Shown: positions 11,401 through 23,400 of the stretch, in pieces
Numbering within the stretch: the stretch's first letter is position 1
Layout: every line of letters begins with the position of its first letter
Assembly (NCBI GenBank): GCA_039583875.1
Contig: CM077152.1
Location: 14,743,059-14,807,058, forward strand
Length of the DNA stretch: 64,000 nucleotides
Source of the DNA: Platanthera guangdongensis
Lineage: Eukaryota; Streptophyta; Magnoliopsida; Asparagales; Orchidaceae
Direction of reading: 5' to 3'
Notes under the pieces: generated by a model
The model's input: only the letters and a program-made list of their open reading frames with translations
Told to the model about the DNA's origin: nothing
The model's database searches: none
Position numbers and translations under genes: made by a program

Positions 11401-14400
11401 TAATGTAAATTAATATTTACGTACTTGTTCAAAAAAAATACATACATGCTCAAAAAAACTCCAGTTGCGTTCACATCAAGATGAACTGCAAGTGAGACTT
11501 AAAATCTTTACTGCAAATTTAGTTAAATCAGGAGTATCAGTTTCATATGATTGTCACCATTCAGCTGCCCAAAAAAAATAAATATCAAGAAATTAATGAA
11601 TCATTCTTATTAAATAAATTGTTTGTTTGAAACTTGAAATAATATTTAATTAACTAACCAGAGGACTTTGTTTTTTTATGACGGACTGCAAATTGGATTC
11701 CAAATAAACCTTCAGCATTTTTATATAAACTTAGTTGATCCATAATTATATCTTGAATTTCAGGACTTGGAATGATCTTTTGCATTGTTTGATATAAACC
11801 ACTTATGACTTCTCCATCTAATGCCATTTCAGGATTTGAATAGAAGAATTCTGGATTTAAATAATGAGCCGCCGCATGCAATGGTCGATGAATCTGAGTT
11901 TCCCATCTCCTGTCAACAATCGCAAAGACTTCTTTATATTTTTTCCTCTTTCCCATTGAAAGAGTTCATGATTGTCTCCTTTGCTCTATCCATAGCCTCA
12001 TAGATATAACCCATTGCCGGTCTTTTCTCCCCATCTGCCAATCTTAATACCCGAACTAAAGGTCCGAAAATTTTCAAAATGTACACAATAGTACTCCAGA
12101 AAGAGACCATGTATATAATGCTTTGTCCTTGCTTGCCGCCTGTTTCCTTTGCCCACTTAATTGATGTCCACTTTGGTGAAGTGAACATCTTCCTTAGATT
12201 TGTCCTCTGTTTATGAATGCGCTGAAGAGCAAGAAATGAAGTCGCAAACCTAGTAACAACAGGTCTAACAAGCTCCATTTGTCCTGTGAAGCTCCTTAGC
12301 ATGTTGACTAGTACAGGCCGAACATAAATATAACTGTTGACGCTCATTGCTCTTTTAATTGTTCTACTAATGCTTGTCATCTTTCCAATATCCTCCAGCA
12401 TTAAGTCGATGCAATGAGCGGCACACGGTGTCCAATATATATGTGGCTGTTTTGCTTCCAATAATTTTCCTATTTCATAATAAACACAGTTATTTAATTT
12501 CAATATACGACATTAAATTTTAAAAAATATTAAAAGAGAATGATTAACGATATATTTACCTGCTAGTACATTATTGTTTGCACTATCAGTAACAACTTGA
12601 ACAACATTAGCCTCTCCAATACGTTCCACTATTCTATCAAGCAATTCAAACATCCTCTCTCCAGTCTTTGCGTAATCAGATGCATGAACAGATTCCAGGA
12701 AGAATGTACCTTTTGGTGAATTTACCAAAAAAATTATAAGTGTTCTCTGTTTCTTATCTGTCCATCCGTCGGCCATGATAGAACATCCAAACAACCTCCA
12801 CTCATCCTCATAGTTCTTCATCATCTTCTGAATTTCAATTACTTCATTATTCAACAAAGGCACACGAACTTCATGATAACTGGGTGGTTTCAATCCAACC
12901 CCAAACTGGCCAATGAATTCTATCATCACTGCAAAACTACGGTAGGTAACCGCATTAAAAGGAATAGCTGCATCATACATCCATTGAGCTATATGCTTGC
13001 AAGCTCTCCCTCTAAGTTCCTTCTTATATGTTTCGTTGATTGAAGTTTGTTTCATTTGCTGATGTTGACCTTTTTGTTTCATTTTTTTCTCAATATTAGA
13101 TGCAAAAAAACATCCATCGATCCTTTAGTCCTAGGCTTTTTATGGGAACCGCTTGGACCGCATCCATGAATCTTCGCACCGACGTCATCCATATCCTCAT
13201 CGCTTCCAAAGGTATCTACATCTGCAAAGTCCGGGAATGCTTGTTTTTCTGTAATGCTTACAGCCATTTTCTTTTGCATATAGTCTTGAATTTCTGTTCG
13301 TACATGCTGCGGGCATTTGGGACAGACTTTGGTATTTCTAAATCCTCCCACTAGATGTTGTTTCGCACGATAAATTTCACCCTTTGTGACTTTCTCACAG
13401 AAAATGCAAATTAAATCATTTTTATTAGTTACAGATGTCTGCCGCACGTACTTCCAACCAGGATCAATCCTAGATTGGGCACTGGATGAACCAGATCCAC
13501 TCGCGTCCATTTCCATCTATTAAATTTTTTTTTAAAAAAATTATTACATAGAAATAAGAAAGATAAAAATATTAATCTAATTTAAATCATGAAAAGAGCA
13601 CTCTAAGTAATCTTATGTTCAAAAGACATTATAGTAAACAAATATTGACTGGCAGGTGGGACGCCTGTCCCGCATCACCATCCCTAAAAAACTTGTTGAT
13701 GTATTCAGTTATCGGCTTGCCTAATTCATATTCAACATGCAGTAAAATTGTGTTTATTCTTGCTTGACTCTAAATATTAGCAAATTAAGTTAAACAAGAT
13801 CCAGCTCGTAATATTGGCTTGCTTACACTCTCAGCTAGTTGTAGAAATCTAAATCTTTACATATAATTCTGTTTTTCTATATTCTACTCCTTGCTCATCA
13901 GGAAAAAATCTGAGGCCAAATAGGAAACCATATAAAAATAAGTTAAAATTAGAAAAACTTGTCATACATGTCGATTCTAGCAGCAATTGAGTTTGTGAAC
14001 TCACATAAAACTTCATGAGCTGTCAACCTCTTTTTAGGATTTCGAACGAGCATTTTTTTGACAAGATCTTTGGCGCTATCTGAGATGCTAGGCCATGGAT
14101 CACTTTCAAAGTCAAGATCACCATCAAGAACCTCATCAAATATAGCTTGTTCAGCCTCTGAGTGATTAAGCAAAACAGGAAGTATAAAAGTAGGCTCTAC
14201 GTTAACAGTGAACTGGAGCTGCCAAGTTCACTGTTTTACAGTGAACTAGGCAACAGTGAACTAGAGCCCAATTCAACTTTTACAGTGAACTGGGCTGCCC
14301 AGTTCACCTTTTACAGTGAACTAGAGCTGCCCAGTTCACAGTTTTACAGTGAACTGGAGCCCAGTTCACAGTTTTACAGTGAACTGGAGCCCAGTTCACT

Positions 14401-17400
14401 GTTTTACAGTGAACTGGAGCCTAGTTCACTGTAAAACAGTGAACTGGAAGCACAGTTCACTGTTACAGTGAATTGTGCTTCCACTATGACTATATGTTAG
14501 AAGGCTAGAAGGCTAGAAAAGAAGAGAGCAGCCAAAATAATCACTTGAACGAGACTTTCACTATGCGTCTATGCTATAACAGAAGAGAGTAGCCGGAAAA
14601 CATGGCATCCAGAAAAACAACCGGAAAAAATCTCAAACGACAGTCAAAATGCAAGAAGAAGAAGGAATGAAGTGAGAAGAGGTTACCAAAAATGGCGGCG
14701 GCCGGCGAGCCCAAGAAGAGCGGCGAACGGAAGAGGAGCGGCGACGGGAGCAGAGCGGCGAATGGAGCGGAAATTTCAACCCTAATCCGCGACTGATGCG
14801 TGAATCGAAAAAATGAGGGCATCCGGTATATAAAGTGTTAAATTAAACCGGGCCCATCCCGATTCTAGGCTAGGCGCGCCTAATTAGGGCCTGAAAGGCT
14901 CCCAAGGCGCGCGCCGAGGCGCGCCTGGGGCGCGCCTGGTCCAATTCGCCCGCCTCGCCCAGTCTCGGGCGCTACTCCGTGCGCCCGGTGCGCCCGGCGC
15001 CTCAGGCGCGCCTAGGCGCGCGCCTTGATAACTAAGGCATGCAATATCTGCTTTAGTTCCTGAATTTCTCGGGCTGATTTGCAAACAATCTACAAGTCAT
15101 CAAAGTAGAGCATTAGAATCAGAATAGTACCATCGGGAAGAAATCTGTAGTAGACACAACTGTTGTACTGGCTCATGCTGTAGTCATGTGATGTTATGGA
15201 AGTGTCGAACCTCTTGTAGCATATCTTCGGAGCTCACTTCAGACCATAAAGAGACATTTTCAACTTGCAAACCTTTTTTTATCACTAGGTCGAATGAAGC
15301 CCTCAGGTTGCAATGTATAGATCTCTTTTAGGCTGACATAAAGAAAAACAGTTTTTACGTCCATCTGTTCTAGCTCCGTGTCCCACATAACTACCATAGC
15401 GAGTAGCTCCCGAATGAAACAATGTTTCACCACAGGTGAGAAGATTTCATCAATGTCGACTCCTTTCCTTTAAGTTTGTCTATGAATCTGGTTTTATATC
15501 TCCACTAATCTTTTCATGGACTCCTTTTTTTGAACACCCACTTTAAACTGATTGCTTTGGTTTCTTTTGGTAGATTAACCAAGTCTTAATGTTTTATTTT
15601 TCTAAAGGGACTCCATCTCTTCCACCATGACTGCTTTCTACTGAGAACTGTCTTTGCTCTCTATAACTTCTTGATAGGAAACAGGATCTGAGAAAATCAC
15701 CTGAAAGACATATGCTACAATGTCTTATAGCCTGAGAGACAGTATGACCTCTCTCTTAGCCTTTCCTCTAGCAATCGAGTACGGCTCCGCTTCGGCAGGT
15801 TGCACAGTGTCTGTTTCATCAGAGTCAGAAGACTCATCACGAGCATCTACCTTGTTGCTTCCATCCAGCTCCACCTCCACTGGTGAGTCTGGAGTCTTCT
15901 CCGCCTCTTTGACTTGAGATCGAAATTTCTTCATCATAGAAGGCTCATGAAAGTCACCATCACGCTTCAGCTCGACTTTCTTAGTTTCGGGATTTCATAG
16001 CTTGAACACTTCAGTGCTGACCTTCTAGCCTAGATAGATGCATTTTTTGGGCTTAGCATACAACTTTGTTCTTTCTGAATATTGCAATAATGTATAGAAG
16101 ACATCCAAAAATATGAATATTAGCATAATCAACTGGTTTATCTGACCATACTTCTTGTGAAGACTTCAGATTTAGTGACATGGATGGAGAACGATTCACT
16201 AGATAACAAACAGTATTGACGACTTCAACCCAAAATGATTTGGGTAGATCAGCAAACAGTTACATGCACAGAGCTCTTTCCAACAATGTTCTATTCATTC
16301 TTTTTGCAACTCCATTCTGTTGTGGTGTACCAGAAATGGTGGGATGTCGAGTGATACCTTCTTGACTATAATATGCCTAAAACTCTGCTGAGGTATATTC
16401 ACCGCCATTGTCAGATCTGAAGTATTTCATTTTCTGCCCGGTCTGTTTTTCAACTGCGATCTATTAAATCTTGAACTTCTCGAATACTTCAGATTTGTGC
16501 TTAAGAAGTAAATTTATACCTTTCTTGAGAAGTCGTCAATGAAGGTTACAAAATGCCTGACACCTCCAAGTGATGGCTTTGGGGATGCACCCCAAACATC
16601 TGAGTGTAGATACTCTAGGATCTTCTTGCTGTGCTTGCTTGATGTCACAAATTTCACTTTACACTGTTTTCTGAAAATGCATAACTTACAGAATTCCAGC
16701 TTGCACGTTTTGACCCCTTTCCGCAGACCCTTCTTATGTAACTCCAACAACCCTCTCTCACTCATTTGGTCAAGCCTAACATGTCATAGCAAAGAAGAAT
16801 CCTCGTATGCCGATATAGAAATTGCTGCATCTCCAGCTGTAGTAGTGCCGATCAATCTGTTGAGAGTACCTGAACGCTTGCCTTTCATCATCACTAGAGT
16901 GTCTTTCTTGATTTTCAAATAGCCACCATCACCGGTGTAGGAGTATTCGGTCGCCTCCAAAATGCTTAAAGAAATCAGATTCTTTCTTAGATCAGACACA
17001 TATCTGACATCCGTAAGCGTTCTGACTGTTCCATCAAACATCTTGATTCTGATACTTCCAATCCCCAATATTCTGCACTCTGAATTGTTTCCCAATAGAA
17101 CACGACCACCATCATATGACCTTAAGTTGTAGAACCATTATTTGTTCGGACACATGTTATAGGAGCATGCGGTGTCCATGATACATGCATCTGTAGTGTC
17201 GAGACTAGATGAGACATGAAGTACATCATCATCGCTCTCATTATCGGATGTCATCGTTGTCTGTCGTGCCTCATGTGCTCTCTCTTTGAGCTTATTCTTC
17301 GGACAGTTATTTTTCTAGCATCCCTCTTCCTTGCAATAATGAAACATGTTGTTTCGGCCTTTAAACTTAGACCTGGGCCTATTTCCTTTCTTGTCTCTGT

Positions 17401-20400
17401 CCCTAGATCTGCCTCTGATTAGGTCGTTGCTCTTCATCAATAGATCCTTGTCGGTGTTAAAACCTGACTTACTTCTCGTTTCATTTGATAACAGCGTAGT
17501 TATCATCCCTTTCATCTTCTGGGTATCATTTCCGTAAAGGATCATCGTGACTAAATGATCAAAGGACTTCAGTAACAAGGACAACAAAAAAAAGTCAGGT
17601 CTTCTTCGTCAACCTTCACATCCATACTGCGCAACTGAGAGATGAGCTTGTTGAACTCATTCATGTGCTCCAGCAACTGAGTACTTTCGAACATCCTCAA
17701 ACTGTATTAATGCTTCCTGATGTATGGTTTGTTCGTGAGTGACTTTGACATGTAGAGCTCCTCCAATTTCTTCCACAAGTCTGACGTAGTCTTAGCATTG
17801 ACTACATTGTACATCACTTCGTCTGCTAGACACAATTGAATTGTACTAATGACCTTCAGATTTAATTCCTCTCATTTGTCTCCATCTTTATGGACTTCTC
17901 CTTGCCAAACAGTGCCTTATGGAGATTTTACTGAATGAGAACTGACTTGATCCGTTTTTTCCATAGACCAAAGTCGATCTTGTTGCCATACTTAAGAATC
18001 TCGAATTTTGCCGCCATTACTTTGCTTAGGAATATTCGAGGACCGCAACCTGGCTCTGATACCAATTGTTATGAATGTTTCCCGCGATCGCTCGGCACCA
18101 CCGAATACGCAACGGGATAACAACGACAAAATTAAAGTCACAAAAGATTAAGCAAAAAATACAAAGCAAAAAATCAAGCACACACAAGCGACACAAAATT
18201 TAAATGGTTCGGAGAGAAACTCCTACATCCACGGGGAGAGCGCCGGAGAAGATCCACTAAAATATGAGAGCAATGTTTACAACAATATATCAAGAACCTG
18301 GCCGGCCAAAGTAGCCGCTATCCTTCCCGAGTCGACCTCCATCTTCTTAGTCGATGCCCTAGGTCAAGCCCTCCCTCATCTTGCAGTTTTTATAGCAACA
18401 TCCGCGATGGTGAGTGGCCTTCTGGCGACGGCGGAATCCAGTGAACTGTATGAGTGGTGGCGGCAGAACCTCCTTGCAATGAGACCGGAGAGCACGAGAT
18501 CCTCCTTCATGATTTCGCCCAGACAGCCTCCCCTCTCCCACTGTTGCCCTAAAGAACGGAAAACCCCCACTTTATATATTAATCAAGAAGGTTAATAAAC
18601 CCAAAGGTGAACCGCCCGGTTCAATAGGCAAAGGGGCAGCAATAAATCACGACAGGTCGAATAAGTTTCATTCTTAACCAATGCTCAAATCAAGTAGGCT
18701 TAGCTCTATCTTTTATGAAACCGAGTCCAAACTAAGTAACTATGGAGCTAAATTATATCCATATTATCAACTTTGTTTGGTTATAGATTGCTCTTGCTTC
18801 CAAATTGACTTGAAGGATTCTTACAAGTACACAGTAATGGTTTGTAGGTCAATAAAAATGACAAAAATAATGCTAACATGATCCTGTTGTAGATTTATTG
18901 CGAAGCTATTCTCTATTGCGAAGCTATTCTGTTACTCCCTAGATAAAATGGAATCACTCCAAGGGGGAAACTCTCTTGGCCAGCCCCAGGCTCCAATACT
19001 TTTCAATCCAAAATCCAAGACCCGATACAAGGGAAGGGTTCGAGAGTTATATAACCTCTCCCGCCCAAAGAGAAACGGAAATAAAGTGGGACAGTGGAAA
19101 TAAAATATCATAACGGGAAATAAAGTGCGACAAAGGAAAATAACAAAACAGGAAATAAAAATAGCATATTGGCGATCATCACGCCATGTTCCTCGTGGTG
19201 GTCCCATCCTCCAGTCGACGCCTTCAAGAGTACACGCGCCACGTCGACGATGTTCCTTCCTCTAGGCCACCCTCCTCCGTGTCCTTCCTCTAATTCACCC
19301 TCCTCCGTGTCCGTAACATATTCACTATAAGTATTTACTATCTTTGCCTAACACCTAGAAACACAAAACGGAATCTGAGGTGATTAACACTACAATGCTC
19401 ACTGAAATCCAATACAGACTAAGTTATAATTGGCTGAAGGAAATCATTGACATGTCACTACTGTTGATGTGCAATGCAATAATTGGTGGAGATCACTTAA
19501 ACCAAGAAATCTGGACTTGAAATGGTGTTTGGTCATTGTCTTTGGTATTGACTCGTCGTCCTTGACTGACTTTGATATTTTACATGTTGTCGCTTGTACA
19601 ACCCCTGGTTCGCCGAGTGGGTCCACCAGGCTAGGCGAGCGAGCCAGAACGACCGGCCCGCATCAGTGCAGTTGGCGGGCGAACCCAGATGGCCGGCTCG
19701 CTCCCACCAAGAAGGCGAGCGAGCCGTGCGAGCCAGCTCATCCAGCCCGCGCCTGCCTAGGTGACCTTATCGCCTGGCTCGCTTCCGTATAGGGGCAGGC
19801 AAGCCACAGCAGTCCGGCTCGCGCTCGCCTTGAAAGAGAAGGCGAGCTGCGAGAGCCAGCCCGCGCCTTCCTAGTGACCATATCGCCGACTCGCTTCCGT
19901 ATAGGGGCAGGCGAGCCCCAGCAGTCTGGCTCGCGCTCGCCTAAAAAGAGAAGGCGAGCTGCGAGTGCCAGGCCGTGTCTGCCTAGTAGAGTGACGAGTT
20001 GACCCCGTGTTCCTTGGCGTTGAGTAAAGCGAGACCCTTCCAGAGCAGCATTCGTCCATGTTTTGGGTGCCAAAGAGGCGAGTGACTGGCTTACCCAGTA
20101 CTCATCCCTTTAGGCGAGTGGCGCCTTCATGAGCCACTCGCCCAGTGGGGTTCAGAGGCAAAATTACCCGGATGCCCGTGCAGGGGGTGCAAATATCCTT
20201 CCAGAATAGCGGAGGTGCGCTGTTAGCAGACCAACTTCAAAAAACTATATATAGACCCAAGGGAGTACCTCAAAAGGCATGCTTACTTGTGCCTTGGTCT
20301 TCTTGTGGTTTTTGAGGTATTCTTAGCTCAGCACTTGACGAAGGATGGGAAACGCTCTAAGATCTTCCGGGTGTGTGGTAGGACCTCCGTGTTGGAGCCT

Positions 20401-23400
20401 TGAGTCTGTTCCTTGTGCTAAGTCTTTGGTCGTTTAGCTTGTGAGAGAGAAGTAAGTGTGCGATCACCCATTCCCCACGGGTCGAACTCCACAGAGATCG
20501 ATTCTTCGGTTTCAACATCGCCATAGAAGTAGATATGAATGTTCTTAGGAATGGTTGCCATAGAAGTAGATATGAATGTTCTTAGGAATGGTTGCAGGAA
20601 ACTGGAACTTGCATTCTTCTGACTGCTCTTTGAAATTGAACAGAATGCGATTCTTTCTGTCCTCTCATCTGGATAGGAATTGGCGGTAGTTAAGGAATGA
20701 ACATTATTAGAAATAATTATTAATGCCAGAAGTTCTGGCCCAAGCTTTCACAGAATCAAGCAAAAATGGCACCTTTTCTCAAAACAGCTCCAAAGTCCCT
20801 ATCCCAGCTTGAATTTCATCACTTTGACTCATGAGTGTCCACCTGCAGTAAAGGTAATGAAATGCATTAAATATTCAATAAGTTTCTTAAGAATAAGATG
20901 ACTTTAAGACTAAATCAAGGACAATTTAGGCTAGAAATGTATGCACAAAATTTAGGTATTAGATCTTCTGATGTAGGGAGACCAAATAGCATCATTAAAT
21001 AGGGATTTAGCAATCCTGTCTGGCTTAAAGTGGCTAGAGATAGAGTAGCTTTAGTTGGAAACCATAGCACTATTTTCAAGCATGTCAGGAACATGATTTC
21101 CTTCTCCAAATATATGATTTATCTCAAACTCCATGTTATCTTTAGTCCGAGTTCAGAGATGCACACACTAAGCTGGCTCCATCCACGGTGTTATTTATAA
21201 GAGGGCGTCATCTAACACCCCTCTCAAATTCACGGGAGATCATACACCGAGAATTTGAAGAGAAGAAACTCCTGCTAAGCGTGAGTCTGAGGCTTAGAGA
21301 GCAAATGGGCAAGTTGGCTCTCGGTGGGAACATAATGAGGAACAAGAGTACCCTAAATGTGCTGATCATGAAGAAAGAACGCATTCAACACCAATGTGCT
21401 TGGAGAGCGAGTGCTTGGTTGGATTCAGGGTAATCTGGATGGCTCCGGTGTTGTCACAATAGAGAGTGGTAGGACCAAAAGGAGCAACACCAAAATCGAC
21501 AAACAACCAATGAAGTCAGGAAAAAATCCTCAGCTGTAGTGACCATGACATGAAGCTCTGCTTCTGTGCTAGAACGAGAAACATCGGTCTGCTTCTTGGA
21601 TTTCCAGACAATGAGTGAAGAGCCCAAGAAGAGACAAATACCAGTGACAGAACGACGATCAACAAGATCATTGACCCATGTAACATTAGAATATGCATGT
21701 AATTGAAGAGAACTGCTGCAGGGGTAGAATAAACCACGAGTCACAGTAGCACAAAGATATCGGAGAACACGCAGCAAGTGAGCATAATGAACTGTTGTGG
21801 GAGCACTCACAAGCTGACTCAGCACATGAACAACAAAGATAATATCAGGTCTAGTAATGGTGAGGTAAAACCAGGCTCCCAACCATATGATGGTACCATG
21901 TCGGATCGGTAAGAGGAGAGCCCTCATTCAGACACAGCTGAAGGTGAAGTTCCATGGGAGTAGTAGCTGTGGGAGTGTCAGACAGAGTAGCACGGGCCAA
22001 TAAGTCTGAGGTGTAGTGCTGCTGTGATAACCAGTAGCCAGTAGGAGTGGCAGAGAACTCAATGCCCAAGAAGTAATGCAATGTGCAAAGATCAGTCATC
22101 TGAAACTGCTGTTGGAGGTGATGCTTGACAAACTCAATATGAAAACATCGTCACTAGTAATAATCATGACGTCCACATATAACAGGAGAAGGGTCCGACC
22201 CCGTGATGAGGAGTAAATGAACAAAGCGGGATCATATCAACTAGGCTGAAAACCAGCTGCAAGAACTGCCGAACTAAAACGCTCAAACTAGGCTCAAGGA
22301 GCCTGTTTGAGACTATAAAGTGCTCGACGAGGTGACAAACAAGACCAGGAGTGATAGAGAGGCTTGGGGTGAAAGCATATACACCTTTTGCTGCAAGTCA
22401 CCATGAAGAAAAACGTTCTTCACATGCTGCGACAGAAATAAGTGTCCCGATAGTAGTCATGCGGGCCACAAAAGCGAAGGTCTTATCACAGTCCCGACTG
22501 TGCTCCTGTTGAAAATCACGTGCCACCAACGGAGCCTTGTATCTCTCCACTGTGCCATATGAGCGAGTCTTCACTTTAAGGACTCACTTGCAGGTGATAG
22601 GGGTTGTACCAGCAGGTAAAGGAACTAGATCCCAAGTAGAAGTGCGCTCCAAAGCACTCAACTCATCAGACATGGTGGCCTGCCACTCAGGAATCAAGGC
22701 AACCTCCCTATAGGTACTAGGCTCTGGAACACCACAAGTAGTCGCTGGAAGGGGGTGATGGATCAAGCAGTTGAGTAGCAAGGTTGAGCCGATCTGGTGG
22801 GTGCCGATCACGAGTGAGGTAGCATCGTGCCTGAGGATCATCCACAGGTAGCTCACTGGAAGAGACCGGATAGTCCAAATGCAGAGGGGCAAGTGGCTCA
22901 TCTGTAGGACAAGACCATCAAACATAGTCTCGAGCATAGTGCTGAGGAAAATACGGGGCACAAACCCAGACATAAGGATCAGGAGACTGTGGGGATGACT
23001 CAGGAAGAGCAGGGGAACAAATCTGGACATGGAGGTCAAGAGATCGTGGAGATGACTCAGGAAGAAGAACAGGAGACGGTGACCCTAGTGGAGACTGGGT
23101 GTGAGGTAACTCAGAGGAATGTGACACAGGCGGTGGTATGGAGAGAAAGAGAACGTCAACAACTGTAGTGGAAGTGTGAGTAGAGAAGAAGGAGACGAAG
23201 GCGAGGATGAAACAAAAATGGTGCGGTCCTCAACAAAAGTAATGTTTTGAGAGATACGAACACGACGAGCTCTGATACCATAACCCACGGGTCCTAGGAT
23301 CGGAACCTAGCTCTGATACCCAGTGGCGGACGAAGAAGTTTTTAGCCCGGGTTCAGTGTAGATGCGGCACTTACTAAGCCGGTGTGTTTGATTTGATAAG

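Larger units (their letters stand above)
10192..15036 (-). mobile_element. hAT transposon (BED/DUF659/hATC) inside the copia
   Basis: 4,845 bp. Flanked by an exact 8 bp duplication GCATGCAA (10184-10191 and 15037-15044), which is diagnostic of hAT. The termini match over the first 12 bases with one difference (CTAAGTTATCAA and, inverted, CTTAGTTATCAA), followed by GGCGC-rich subterminal repeats. It encodes a transposase on the minus strand and carries a captured kinase exon and an array of CAGTGAACTGG repeats between the transposase and the right end. It sits within the copia reverse transcriptase. Confidence 0.93.
8608..18654 (-). mobile_element. Ty1/copia retrotransposon with both LTRs, split by a hAT
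   Basis: A complete insertion in intron 1. It begins TGTTATG and ends CACGACA and is flanked by GGTCGA on both sides (8602-8607 and 18655-18660), an exact target duplication. LTRs are 8608-9190 and 18067-18654. The primer-binding site, TGGTATCAGAGC on the minus strand, lies just inside the right LTR at about 18050-18064, so the element reads right to left. Domain order is gag, protease, integrase, reverse transcriptase, RNase H, the copia order. Many stops and frameshifts plus the hAT insertion make it dead. Confidence 0.92.

Noticed and set aside
14005..14157. A working protein kinase gene
   Set aside because: Only one internal exon is present; catalytic loop and EF-hands are absent.
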